From assembly GCA_963783085.1 (NCBI GenBank), contig CAWAMJ010000018.1, forward strand, positions 1 through 64,000: DNA of 64,000 bases, given 5' to 3'. This document shows positions 53,901 to 61,903 of the stretch, piece by piece. This stretch comes from CAVYUC01 sp963783085. GTDB taxonomy: Bacteria; Bacteroidota; Bacteroidia; Bacteroidales; Prolixibacteraceae. The notes under the pieces were generated by a model. It searched no databases and was not told the DNA's origin. It worked only from the letters and a program-made list of their open reading frames with translations. The position numbers were made by a program, and so were the translations under genes. Each line of letters opens with the position of its first letter. The stretch's first letter is position 1.

Positions 53901-54595
53901 AAATCGGGTTTGTCCTGTGTTTTCGGTGAGAATTGCTCAGCCACAGGCCCCTGTACAAATGAGCAGTTGTCTTTGTAGGCCGAGATAATTTTGTTGGGAT
54001 TTACCTTTGAAGTTTTCTTAATCAGCTGGAAAAGCGAAGATTCCATCTCTTTTCCATCGATAATAAAAGTGCCGTTAAATATTTTATGCCGGCAGTGCTC
54101 GGAATTAACCTGCGCAAAACCATACACCTCGCTGTCAGTTAATGATCTTCCCATTGCGGTTGATACTGAATTGAGGTAATCCACTTCCCCGGCGCTCAAC
54201 GCCAGCCCTTCCTGTTCATTATATGCTGCAATATCTTCAATTTCGATGATCGGATCAGGCAGTTTATCGATATTGAAAACCTTATGTGTTAAGTCTTTGT
54301 ATTTCGACTGAAGCATCGGGTCGTATTCTGCCCCTTCATTCTCCACCGGAAAAAACTCTTCCATTCGCAGGATGCCTTTTATGCCCATGTTCTGGCTAAT
54401 TTCCATGGCATTGGTACTCCATGGTGTTAGCATTTCTTTTCTCGGCCCAACAAACCAGCCTTCCAGCTTTTCCTGTTTTAAATATTCAGCATCGGAAAAC
54501 AGCCAGACTAACTTTGCTATATCTTCCTGTGTTAACGGGATGAAAGTATCAACTGCGATAATTGTTTTACTTTGGGTCCTGAAAAATTGAATCAT
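50903..54595 (-). CDS. purL: Phosphoribosylformylglycinamidine synthase
   Basis: A 1230-residue large-form FGAR amidotransferase of purine synthesis. The start is the ATG at 54595 (MIQFFRTQSKTIIAVD); the frame is open to 54685, but those codons lack homology-like features. Visible are LKAETHNFPTTVEPFNGAST, DHGAGGHLNCLSELVESTGG and GRAGVATSIGHAPVAGMVNA. The C-terminal glutaminase has its nucleophile in LGVCNGCQLMVELDLV. The long fused form is usual in Bacteroidota and proteobacteria. It uses glutamine and ATP to convert FGAR to FGAM. Confidence 0.96.
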   Translation of the reverse strand: MIQFFRTQSKTIIAVDTFIPLTQEDIAKLVWLFSDAEYLKQEKLEGWFVGPRKEMLTPWSTNAMEISQNMGIKGILRMEEFFPVENEGAEYDPMLQSKYKDLTHKVFNIDKLPDPIIEIEDIAAYNEQEGLALSAGEVDYLNSVSTAMGRSLTDSEVYGFAQVNSEHCRHKIFNGTFIIDGKEMESSLFQLIKKTSKVNPNKIISAYKDNCSFVQGPVAEQFSPKTQDKPDFFEVKDKELVLSLKAETHNFPTTVEPFNGASTGTGGEIRDRIAGGKGSFPIAGTAVYMTSYPRTESQRIWEQSTEERDWLYQSPEEILIKASNGASDFGNKFGQPLIAGSVLTFEHFENQKKYGYDKVVMLAGGIGYGNKEYSLKDEPEKGDKVVLLGGDNYRIGMGGGAVSSVATGEFKNSIELNAVQRANPEMQKRVYNAIRALGESDENPIISIHDHGAGGHLNCLSELVESTGGKIDTAKLPVGDPTLSQKEIIGNESQERMGLVMKPVHVELLRKIAERERAPMYEIGDATGDMQFTFENSETGEKPIDWQLGYMFGNPPKTVLEDTALEAGFQELEYDTDNLEVLVENLIQLESVACKDWLTNKVDRSVTGRIAKQQCAGKLQLPLNNVGVIALDYQGRAGVATSIGHAPVAGMVNAANGSVLSIAEALTNIIWAPLTDHIRGISLSANWMWPAKNPGENARIYKAVEAASDFACALGINIPTGKDSMSMTQKYNDDVVYAPGTVIISASAEVSDVKKVVEPVLVNDESKEILFIDFSFSERAPGGSAFAQSINKIGKNAPTVASPEKFVQAFNSIQKLIEQDLILAGHDIGSGGLITTLLEMCFSSNEGGLVVDLSGFEENDTAKILFAENPGIVIQCASNNEVKKQLAENNVKFLLLGSAAQDRELRIKNGGFETNFDINTLRDLWFKTSYLLDRKQSGNELALERFKNYKRIELGYDFLDFSGKAADFGIDLNRRKPTGIKVAIIREKGVNGDREMAYAMYLAGMDVKDVHMTDLISGRETLEDLNMIVFVGGFSNSDVLGSAKGWAGAFKYNEKARVALENFYKRNNTLSLGVCNGCQLMVELDLVYPEHSIKPKMLHNESHKFESAFLNVDILENSSVMLGNMTGMKLGIWVAHGEGKFYLPFNELEYHIPMKYSHDEYPANPNGSHFAAAAICSGDGRHLAMMPHLERAFKPWQWANYPAGRKNDEVAPWIQAFVNARNWINERNKK

Positions 54596-54779
54596 CTTGT
54601 TGCAATATTTTGGTGTAGAATATGTTATATAACAGGCGGCAAAGATAAAAAATAAATATCGCGCCGGCATTCTCAAAGAAAGCAATAATGAGTACTTTTC
54701 AGGAAAAGATAAATTAACGGATACAAAAAATCGGATGAACTTAAATACTTTAACTTACCGACAAAATAAATTTTTTTTT

Positions 54780-55106
54780 ATGCACAGATTTCTGATGATT
54801 GTTGCAGCAGGACTTATTTTATTTTCATGCGGAACTCAGCGACAGTTGCAAAGGACGTATATCGGGCAACCAGTTACCACTTTGAACGATAATTTTGGGC
54901 AACCGGTTAGTATCATCGACAGAGAGCAGGAAAAAGTCTACATTTTTGAAGAAGAAGAAGAACTGAAGCGGACGGAAATCAACCAGGGTAAACTAACGCT
55001 CGATCCGATAGTAACCCCTAAGGTATTGAAAACGAAACGCTATTATTTTACAGTTAAAAACGGGAAAATATCCGCGGTGAAGTTCGAAGAAGAATATGAC
55101 AGGTGA
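54780..55106 (+). CDS. Small lipoprotein, function unknown
   Basis: A 108-residue protein starting at the ATG at 54780 (MHRFLMIVAAGLILFSCGTQ), a signal peptide with lipobox LFSC. The frame is open to 54735. The mature part, FGQPVSIIDREQEKVYIFEE and the following beta strands, resembles small SmpA/OmlA-like or DUF-type lipoproteins but I cannot name the family. It is upstream of tRNA-Leu and divergent from purL. Confidence 0.75.
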   Translation: MHRFLMIVAAGLILFSCGTQRQLQRTYIGQPVTTLNDNFGQPVSIIDREQEKVYIFEEEEELKRTEINQGKLTLDPIVTPKVLKTKRYYFTVKNGKISAVKFEEEYDR

Positions 55107-55216
55107 TACGCAACATTTTAAATGAAATATGTTTTTGTTCAGGGAATTTTTTTAGTTTTGCACTCGCTTTTCAAAAAAATGAAAGTTACTTTTTTCAGAT
55201 GAATTAAAGACAACAT

Positions 55217-55302
55217 GCCCAGATGGTGGAATTGGTAGACACGCAAGGTTGAGGGCCTTGTGGCCGTTACAGGCCGTGCAAGTTCGAGTCTTGTTCTGGG
55301 CA
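55217..55302 (+). tRNA. tRNA-Leu (GAG)
   Basis: Acceptor GCCCAGA / TCTGGGC, anticodon stem CAAGG / CCTTG with loop TTGAGGG (anticodon GAG), a long class II variable arm (GGCCGTTACAGGCC) and T-loop TTCGAGT. The CCA end is not encoded. Confidence 0.95.
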
Positions 55303-55311
55303 CAAAATAAT

Positions 55312-55346
55312 AAACGCAATCAGCTAAATTTTGTCGGTTGCGTTTT
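55312..55346 (+). terminator. Intrinsic terminator after tRNA-Leu
   Basis: AAACGCAATC / GGTTGCGTTT stem (one G-T pair) followed by TTTT. Confidence 0.75.
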
Positions 55347-55715
55347 TTATTTTCCTGATTTTTCAACGTTGGTTAATCGTTTTAAACCACCCAAAATTTT
55401 CTCTTCGTTTAACATACTGTTTTGAAGACCGGCAACATCTGCTGAAACCAAAAATCGCAAAGTTTGCTCCCGCAAAGGTGGAATTCACGAGGTAAACCTG
55501 AGAAAACAACCAAATTGACAGCAAAGTTTTCCGGTTTTTCTATTCCGAACTTTTTTCGTTTAAGCTACCTCCGGCGCCAAAAAAGCCGGGCAGGATATTC
55601 CCAAAAAAAATTTGCTGATAAGAACTATTTTTTTCATAACTTATATCCTAATATCTTCAAAATCAAAAGAATTTGTTTAAATTATCTTTGACAAAAACCA
55701 TTTAATAATATCAAA
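55347..55715. other. Noncoding stretch upstream of exported methyltransferase
   Basis: No gene seen. TATCTTTG at 55683-55690, 25 bp before the next start codon, matches the Bacteroidota -7 consensus. Confidence 0.45.
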
Positions 55716-56549
55716 ATGAAAACCGGGAATTTTTTAACAGCAATAACCGTAACACTGATATTCCTGTTATTTTCAGGAATTTCGCCGGCTCAGGATAAAA
55801 CAAATAACAGCGACTACGAGCCGGAATTAGGACAGGAAGGGAAAGATGTAATTTGGTACCCTACCCCGCAGGTTTTGGTTGAAAAAATGCTCGATATCGC
55901 AAAAGTAACATCATCGGATTATCTGATTGACCTTGGTTCCGGCGATGGTCGGATTGTGATTTCTGCTGCAAAAAGAGGCGCAAAAGCAACTGGTGTAGAG
56001 TATAATCCTGATATGGTTGAATTCGCCAAAAAAAATTCCGCCAGGGAAGGCGTAGCGGATAAAGCCGATTTTATTAATGCCGATATTTTTGAATTCGATT
56101 TTTCAAAAGCTACCGTGGTAACTCTTTTTCTCCTGCCGGAATTGAATTTAAAATTACGGCCCAAAATTCTTGAAATGAAGCCCGGAACACGCATTGTAAC
56201 CAATACTTTTTCGATGCAAAACTGGCATTACGACGAAACGGAAGAATTGGAAGATAAATCGCTGAACTGGAATACTGCTTACCTGTGGATAGTGCCTGCT
56301 AAAGTTGAGGGAACATGGCAGTGTAACGACGGAGAACTGATGCTAAGCCAGGAATTTCAAATAGTCTCGGGAAATTTAACAACAGGCGGAAAATTATTAA
56401 AAATAACAGTGGGAAAACTCCGCGGGAACGAGTTCCGTTTTACATGCGACGGCGTAAACTACAAATGCCAGGTAGACCAAAACACCATGAAGGGAATGGC
56501 TGAAAAAAACGGAAAGATATCTCCATGGGAGGCAACCAGGAAAATGTAG
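55716..56549 (+). CDS. Predicted exported SAM-dependent methyltransferase
   Basis: A 277-residue protein with a typical signal peptide (AITVTLIFLLFSGISPAQ). The rest is a class I methyltransferase-like fold: DLGSGDGRIVISAAKRGAKA is motif I, and GVEYNPDMVEFAKKN follows. Residues 195-277 form a separate domain (GTWQCNDGELMLSQEFQIVS ...). SAM is normally cytoplasmic, so an exported enzyme is odd: it may use the fold for another purpose, or the signal may be an anchor. Similar exported proteins occur in several phyla (family knowledge). The neighbouring genes give no clue. Confidence 0.85.
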   Translation: MKTGNFLTAITVTLIFLLFSGISPAQDKTNNSDYEPELGQEGKDVIWYPTPQVLVEKMLDIAKVTSSDYLIDLGSGDGRIVISAAKRGAKATGVEYNPDMVEFAKKNSAREGVADKADFINADIFEFDFSKATVVTLFLLPELNLKLRPKILEMKPGTRIVTNTFSMQNWHYDETEELEDKSLNWNTAYLWIVPAKVEGTWQCNDGELMLSQEFQIVSGNLTTGGKLLKITVGKLRGNEFRFTCDGVNYKCQVDQNTMKGMAEKNGKISPWEATRKM

Positions 56550-56570
56550 ATAAATCTTCCGGCAAGATAT

Positions 56571-58793
56571 TCAATAACTTACTTTAATTCCCGCCTGCAT
56601 CAACCTTCCGGCATCGGGATAACCTGCTACCGTTTCATATTTTTCATCCAGCATATTTTTCACTTCCACAAAAATCCGGGTATTTATTTTGCCTGAAAAA
56701 GTGTATCCGCACGTAAAATCGGCTGTAACAAAATCACCCAGCGGATAATCGCCGTTTTCAGCTATCCATTTCGGATTGACAAACCGGTTGTTTGAATACG
56801 GTCCGGTATAGTGAATAAAAAGGTTGGCATCCAGTCCCGAATGTGCGTATAAAAAGCCTCCGTTTAAAATCACGTTGGGTAATTGATTATCGTCAACCAT
56901 TTTATTATTGGCTTCTTTTTCATTTTTCATGAATGTGGCATTTGCAAATACAGCACTTTGTAGTACAGGAACATTCTGATTTGCTGACAGTTCCAATCCA
57001 TAACTTCGTTTATTAGCATTTTCATACAACTCCACTATCAGATCATTTTGTGAAACAACTGTTTCCCCGCTTAAATCGAGTGCATTTTTCCGTTGAGTGA
57101 AAAAAGTGCTGATGGTTATTTCGCTTTGATTTTGCGTTTTAAACCGGAATCCCAAATCATGTTGCAATCGTGTTTCATTTTTTGGAGTCACCCCGGCCGA
57201 ATTCAAACTTCCTTTTCGCGGAGCAATGGTTCCGCCGGAAAAGTTATAGTGCAACGACGCTGCAGGCGACAACAAGTAACTACCTCCCAGTGCCGACTGC
57301 CACTCCACCGGAGCCGCCTGATCGGTTATGGGAGCTACATTCTGAAAACCCGCTGCACTTCCTTCAATACCAAATCCGCCCCATTCGTTGATATATCCGC
57401 CAATTAAACGGAAACCGGCATCGAGCAAAAACCGCCCAAATTTTTGTTCATCGGCAACCACACCCGACCATGTTTCCACATCACAACGTCGGCCCGCGTA
57501 ATAGCGTTTTCCGTCGGGAGCTACCCAGTGGTTGTACAGCGCGCCAATGCGAAACGTGTTTGACCGACTAATCAACCGGCTGTGTAAAACATTAAATCCA
57601 TACTCCCAATCCTTATCGTGGTGCGTAGTTGTTGACTCCTGCTGAGTATTATAATTCTGATAGTTTGCATCGCGAAAGGTATAATTGGTTTGCAATTCGG
57701 TTTGCGAACCATCGTTTCCGCGGTAATTAAGTTTGGCATACGAAACCAGAGTATGCAAAGGATCGAATTTTTCTTCCTGGTTTAATATTTTTGGGGAACC
57801 CGGTGGCACAATGCTGACGAATTCGCGCAATCCGGAAATATAGGCTACGCCTGCAAGCAATGTAAGTTTTTTATTTAACGCCCAATCCATATTTCCCTGA
57901 AAATTGCCAATGCGTTCCTTTCCCCCGCTACCTGGAATGCCATCGGTGCCGAAAAATGCGGCAGCCGTATTAAATGACACATCGTTTATTTTGTTTCCGT
58001 ATTGCAGATTGGCTACATAATTATTGTATTGCCCGTATTTGGTGAGAAGCGAAATAGTTTCGCGCTCCGGCTTTTTGGTTTTCACTTCAATAACGCCGGT
58101 CAGGCCCGATAAGCCTTTTACAAGCGCATTGCTCGATCTTACGATTTCCACCGATTCAACATCCAGCGCGGAGAGAACATACGCAGTCTCTTCAAATTCC
58201 TTCTGCCAGACACCGTCAATGGAATAGTCAGGGTAAGGATATTTTTGGCCTCGCACCGAAAAGAACTGTTTCGATTTCCGGCCCCGGGTTTCTGTCCATC
58301 CACCGGGAACATATTTTAACGCATCGGTGAGGGTTACCGCACCCTGTTTTTCAATTTCTGCAGCGCTTATTTTGGTGACAGCGGGCAAAACCGACAAGGG
58401 AACAGTGTTAATTGCCGTGTCTCTCCCCGGCACAGTAAAATTTCCAAAAACATCCACTCCTTCAATTTCCTGTTTCTTGGGTTGAAGTCCAATCTTGATA
58501 GATTCGTTGTTTTCTGAGGGAACACGAATTTGTATTTCTTTACCTGTAAATCCAACTGAAGTAATCCGTATTTTATATTCACCATTTGCCAGACGCAATT
58601 CAAAATGGCCATCTTTATTCGAACTTGTTCCTGCGGTAGTACCAGCCACTGCAATGTTTGCACCGGCAACCGGCTCGTTGGTTTCGGTATTAAATAAATT
58701 TCCTTTTACGGTATAATTTGGTTGCGAAAAAACCTGACTTGCAATTAAGTTTATGAAAAGTGCGATTGAGAGAGTTAAAAAACTGTGTTTCAT
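56571..58793 (-). CDS. TonB-dependent receptor with carboxypeptidase-like domain
   Basis: A 740-residue outer-membrane receptor. After the signal peptide (LTLSIALFINLIASQVFSQ) comes a carboxypeptidase-D regulatory-like domain (about 26-110, YTVKGNLFNTETNEPVAGA). The plug has KISAAEIEKQGAVTLTDALK and YSIDGVWQKEFEETAYVLSA; the barrel ends GRLMQAGIKVSY. It is a siderophore/metal-type receptor rather than a SusC (no SusD follows). Ligand unknown. It lies downstream of the ABC exporter operon on the same strand, separated by palindromic repeats. Confidence 0.92.
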   Translation of the reverse strand: MKHSFLTLSIALFINLIASQVFSQPNYTVKGNLFNTETNEPVAGANIAVAGTTAGTSSNKDGHFELRLANGEYKIRITSVGFTGKEIQIRVPSENNESIKIGLQPKKQEIEGVDVFGNFTVPGRDTAINTVPLSVLPAVTKISAAEIEKQGAVTLTDALKYVPGGWTETRGRKSKQFFSVRGQKYPYPDYSIDGVWQKEFEETAYVLSALDVESVEIVRSSNALVKGLSGLTGVIEVKTKKPERETISLLTKYGQYNNYVANLQYGNKINDVSFNTAAAFFGTDGIPGSGGKERIGNFQGNMDWALNKKLTLLAGVAYISGLREFVSIVPPGSPKILNQEEKFDPLHTLVSYAKLNYRGNDGSQTELQTNYTFRDANYQNYNTQQESTTTHHDKDWEYGFNVLHSRLISRSNTFRIGALYNHWVAPDGKRYYAGRRCDVETWSGVVADEQKFGRFLLDAGFRLIGGYINEWGGFGIEGSAAGFQNVAPITDQAAPVEWQSALGGSYLLSPAASLHYNFSGGTIAPRKGSLNSAGVTPKNETRLQHDLGFRFKTQNQSEITISTFFTQRKNALDLSGETVVSQNDLIVELYENANKRSYGLELSANQNVPVLQSAVFANATFMKNEKEANNKMVDDNQLPNVILNGGFLYAHSGLDANLFIHYTGPYSNNRFVNPKWIAENGDYPLGDFVTADFTCGYTFSGKINTRIFVEVKNMLDEKYETVAGYPDAGRLMQAGIKVSY

Positions 58794-58884
58794 TTTTTTG
58801 AAAAATTGATTTTTGGTTATACGTTGATTTCGTTTTATTTTATTTTGAGTTCAGGCTTTACCCTTTAAAACATTGAGAATTAAA

Positions 58885-58935
58885 GGCTAAAGCCGACTTT
58901 CATTCATCATGAAATCACCGGGTTAAAACCCGGTG
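58885..58935. repeat. Palindromic REP-like cluster
   Basis: GGCTAAAGCC (58885-58894) and the perfect 9-bp stem CACCGGGTT / AACCCGGTG (58916-58935, 2-nt loop) lie between the ABC operon and the TonB receptor. The style is that of dispersed REP elements, but only one copy is in the window. Confidence 0.5.
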
Positions 58936-59034
58936 CAAAAATTAATTACTTCTTATCCTGTTTTCGTACAGCATGTAAAGTGAACGGCAATTTATACATC
59001 AACTCTCATTTGTTGAATATTTTTGACGATTGCT

Positions 59035-59706
59035 TTAGCTGACGGTTTCTAAATTATTTGTTATTAACCTGCCTTCTTTAAGTGTAACTTTTCGGTTGGC
59101 ATAATTTGCTGATTCCAATTCATGCGAAACCAAAAGGACCGTACCGCCACTTTGATGGAAATCTTCGATTAGCGACATTAATATTTTGCTGTTTTCCGGG
59201 TCGAGATTTCCGGTGGGTTCATCGGCAAGCAAAATATCAGGGTTTGAAATAATGGCCCGGATAAAAGCCGTCCTTTGCTTTTCACCTACACTCAGCTCAG
59301 ACGGATATTTGTTTTTTTGCGGTAAAAGCGCACATTTCTCCAACAGTCCTTCTATAATACCATTCTTACTTTCTGTTTCAACCTTTGCTATTTTTATATT
59401 TTCGAAAACTGTTAAATACGGCATCAGGTGAAATTGCTGAAAAACAAAACCGATATTTTTTCTCCGGTACCTGTTTATCTCCTGATTACTCATTTTATAC
59501 ACATCACTTCCGCGGTATAAAATCTGGCCTGAATCGGGATGAATCAGGCCTCCAATTGTGTGAAGCAGTGTCGATTTTCCGGAACCACTCGGTCCGACAA
59601 CAGCAACAAATTCACCTTTTTCTACCTTCAGAGAAACATCGTCGAGGGCAGTAAATTTATCTTCGCCTTTTGTATATATTTTAGTGACATTATTGATTTC
59701 AAGCAT
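59035..59706 (-). CDS. ABC transporter ATP-binding protein (LolD/MacB-like)
   Basis: A 223-residue ATPase: Walker A GPSGSGKSTLLHTI, signature LSVGEKQR, Walker B ILLADEPTGNLD and H-loop VSHELES. The sequence is of the MacB/LolD/FtsE branch, which works with FtsX-fold permeases by a mechanotransmission mechanism rather than channel transport. The permease is encoded just upstream (59723-60891, split). It is the last gene of the five-gene operon that begins with the PQQ/malectin-like gene. Confidence 0.95.
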   Translation of the reverse strand: MLEINNVTKIYTKGEDKFTALDDVSLKVEKGEFVAVVGPSGSGKSTLLHTIGGLIHPDSGQILYRGSDVYKMSNQEINRYRRKNIGFVFQQFHLMPYLTVFENIKIAKVETESKNGIIEGLLEKCALLPQKNKYPSELSVGEKQRTAFIRAIISNPDILLADEPTGNLDPENSKILMSLIEDFHQSGGTVLLVSHELESANYANRKVTLKEGRLITNNLETVS

Positions 59707-59722
59707 ATTTTATAATCCTTAT

Positions 59723-60211
59723 TTATTCCTTACCAAGTGTTTTTGCGGCATCGATTTGAGTGGCCGCCAATGCAGGTATCCAGCTCGACAGCATCCATAA
59801 AACCGGAAAAATCAGCACACTGAATCCAAGCAACGACCAAAGCGGTTTGATGGACATTGCAGTAAAAAGAAATATTTCCTTCCCAAAATATTCTGCGATA
59901 AAGCTTCCGGCAAAAAAACCAACGACACTTCCCAGGAATCCCAGCAACAAAGCCTTCAGCAGTATTATCAACAAAATAAAAGATTTGCTTTTTCCCATGG
60001 CTTTCATAATACCGATTTCGTATCGCCTGCTGGTTACATTCGCATAAAAAAGCAGGCCGGAAATGAGCATCGAAATGATTAAAATAAACGGGATAATAAA
60101 CGAACCGTACTTATTCATCATTAGCCGCTGGTTTTCGCGTGCATCGGCAATGCTGCTTATTTCGGTTACCTCAAGATTGGAAAATATATTTTGTACCTGG
60201 ATTGCGTGCAT
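59723..60211 (-). CDS. FtsX-like permease, C-terminal part of a frameshifted gene
   Basis: A 162-residue frame with the last three membrane helices of an FtsX-fold permease: SFIIPFILIISMLISGLLFY, then RRYEIGIMKAMGKSKSFILL, FLGSVVGFFAGSFIAEYF and VLIFPVLWMLSSWIPALAA. The N-terminal helix and extracytoplasmic part are in two other frames (60171-60410 and 60382-60891). It ends 16 bp before the ATPase gene. In this part, the first 20 or so codons overlap the middle frame. Confidence 0.88.
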   Translation of the reverse strand: MHAIQVQNIFSNLEVTEISSIADARENQRLMMNKYGSFIIPFILIISMLISGLLFYANVTSRRYEIGIMKAMGKSKSFILLIILLKALLLGFLGSVVGFFAGSFIAEYFGKEIFLFTAMSIKPLWSLLGFSVLIFPVLWMLSSWIPALAATQIDAAKTLGKE

Positions 60212-60410
60212 TATTTATCCGGCCATCGTGACAAACACAGCCCAGCGCTTCAATTTTGTTGATTTGTCCTTCCATTCCCAGAATCTGCTGTAAATCGGTA
60301 AGGTTAAAAGCCACTCCCTGGTCGAGCATTCCTTTGCCTTCTTCCAATCTTTTGGCAATTTCAAAATCATATTGTTTGCCATCATGTTCCGGTAATTTTA
60401 AATTTTTCAC
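60171..60410 (-). CDS. FtsX-like permease, middle part of a frameshifted gene
   Basis: A 79-residue frame carrying the middle of the MacB-like periplasmic domain (GKQYDFEIAKRLEEGKGMLD, ALGCVCHDGRINNARN). It continues the frame that ends at 60382 and is continued by the frame ending at 59723. Both joins need one base removed. Confidence 0.75.
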   Translation of the reverse strand: MKNLKLPEHDGKQYDFEIAKRLEEGKGMLDQGVAFNLTDLQQILGMEGQINKIEALGCVCHDGRINNARNPGTKYIFQS

Positions 60411-60891
60411 CCTCGGGAATATTTACCGATATCAGCGACCCAACGTGAACCGTTCCCTTTTCCACATCAAACCCCATGGTTTCCTGTTTGGATAGAAACC
60501 GTTGCATGGCTTCATCTTTATAACCCATTACTACAATCTGATGACTTGAACCATTTGGATCAGTCCAGTTGGGATATTTGAGCTGCAGGATTCCGGTAAG
60601 GTGCCGCACTGCATCAAATGTTTTTGATTCTGCCAGCGTATCGATATAATTTTCCGGGAATGTTGGCGTATTGTTCACCGAATAAAAATCAATCAGGTTG
60701 GTACCTTTGGGGAAAATGTACAAATTCAGTCCCTGCTCCCGCATTATTTTGCGTGTTTCATTTTCGCTGGCTTTGCTTAAGGTATAAACGGCCACCGACA
60801 CGGCGCTGGCTGCGATTACCGTAACCAGGATTATCAGCGAACTGACTTTCCGGTACAAAAGTTCTTTTATTACCAGTTTGAATGGATTCAT
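60382..60891 (-). CDS. FtsX-like permease, N-terminal part of a frameshifted gene
   Basis: A 169-residue frame with the first membrane helix (VSSLIILVTVIAASAVSVAV) and the start of the periplasmic domain (MGYKDEAMQRFLSKQETMGF). It runs out of frame at GEKFKITGT. The complete permease, about 390 residues, would belong to the MacB/LolCE-like family. The gene begins 1 bp after the stop of the small membrane protein gene. Confidence 0.85.
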   Translation of the reverse strand: MNPFKLVIKELLYRKVSSLIILVTVIAASAVSVAVYTLSKASENETRKIMREQGLNLYIFPKGTNLIDFYSVNNTPTFPENYIDTLAESKTFDAVRHLTGILQLKYPNWTDPNGSSHQIVVMGYKDEAMQRFLSKQETMGFDVEKGTVHVGSLISVNIPEGEKFKITGT

Positions 60892-60892
60892 A

Positions 60893-61114
60893 TTACTTCC
60901 TCTTTTTATTTCTTCGTAAAAACCAGATGGTTAAAATTACTATGGTTAAAATGATTACAACTCCGGTGGAAATAAGTGAAATTTGCAATGTTCGGTCTTC
61001 CTTCATCTCCAACTTTTCAGGCTGGTAGGTATTTAGTCCATCCCGCTGGTCGGTAAGCCATTTAGGTAATGGCCGCGCTTCCAGTGAATCGTATACAATT
61101 GTGTCCTGCCTCAT
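60893..61114 (-). CDS. Small single-pass membrane protein
   Basis: A 73-residue protein with one membrane helix (ISLISTGVVIILTIVILTIW) and a basic end (FLRRNKKRK), giving an outside N-terminus. It is preceded by the stop of the lipoprotein gene at the adjacent base and followed by the permease gene 1 bp later, so it is part of the operon. I do not recognise the family; an accessory subunit of the exporter is plausible. Confidence 0.7.
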   Translation of the reverse strand: MRQDTIVYDSLEARPLPKWLTDQRDGLNTYQPEKLEMKEDRTLQISLISTGVVIILTIVILTIWFLRRNKKRK

Positions 61115-61903
61115 TTACTGGTGAATGAGTTCGGGGTTTGCATCGAGAATTGTATTGACCAGCGCAGGCTGCGGATTTTCCCAGTTATCGCTGCAAAGAA
61201 TACTTCTTCCCGGGAGGTTATCTTTGATAAGGCAACTGCAATCTGCCGTAAAAAAGTCGATCATCAGGTGGATGTTTTCTTCCGAAATACCTTTTGCCAG
61301 TAATGGTTCCAATGCCCGGAAACGTCCGAAAATTCCAAACAACATGGGTTCGTGAATTTCTTTCAAATCACTTTCCACATTCAACAACATCGATACCAGC
61401 AACTTTTCATCCCCGCTGCTTCTGTCCAGTTCAACAAGAGAAATGATATTGGCGAACGGAGACGATTCAAGTGCTTTATTCGTTGTTTCCAAACTGTTTT
61501 TGTCTTTTTCACCATCACCACTTTTCAGGTAAAGCATCACGCATAATTTTCCCTGTTTTAAATCGGATGCAATTTTTGTACTGAGTGGCGACGCAGCTAT
61601 TTTATCCACTGCTTTGTAATCTTCAAATTTTGTGATGAGATGATTATTGAAATACAAGGCATAATATGGCTTTTCAATTTCGTCTGTTTCCATTGTTTTG
61701 AAAAGGATATTTGCCTGTTTTAGCTGGTTTTTCACATCGTTATTTTGACTCCGGATTGTTTCTGTCAATTTATTTTTATGAAAATAAACGAGTACATATT
61801 TTTGGGGAGCCTCGTTTAACAAAATCCACTCCGAAACCTTCGTCGTACAGGCCATACTTAATACCGCGCCAACGATCAATATTTTCAAATAAATCCGTTT
61901 CAT
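61115..61903 (-). CDS. Lipoprotein of the PQQ/ABC operon, function unknown
   Basis: A 262-residue lipoprotein: signal peptide with lipobox VLSMAC (Cys at about 19). The mature part is beta/alpha (KYVLVYFHKNKLTETIRSQN, KLCVMLYLKSGDGEKD) with a conserved-looking Cys region DFFTADCSCLIKDNLPG. It overlaps the upstream PQQ/malectin-like gene by 4 bp and directly precedes the small membrane protein, so it is translationally coupled to both. It could be a thioredoxin-like or SLBP-type protein, but no CxxC is present at the expected site. Family unknown. Confidence 0.8.
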   Translation of the reverse strand: MKRIYLKILIVGAVLSMACTTKVSEWILLNEAPQKYVLVYFHKNKLTETIRSQNNDVKNQLKQANILFKTMETDEIEKPYYALYFNNHLITKFEDYKAVDKIAASPLSTKIASDLKQGKLCVMLYLKSGDGEKDKNSLETTNKALESSPFANIISLVELDRSSGDEKLLVSMLLNVESDLKEIHEPMLFGIFGRFRALEPLLAKGISEENIHLMIDFFTADCSCLIKDNLPGRSILCSDNWENPQPALVNTILDANPELIHQ

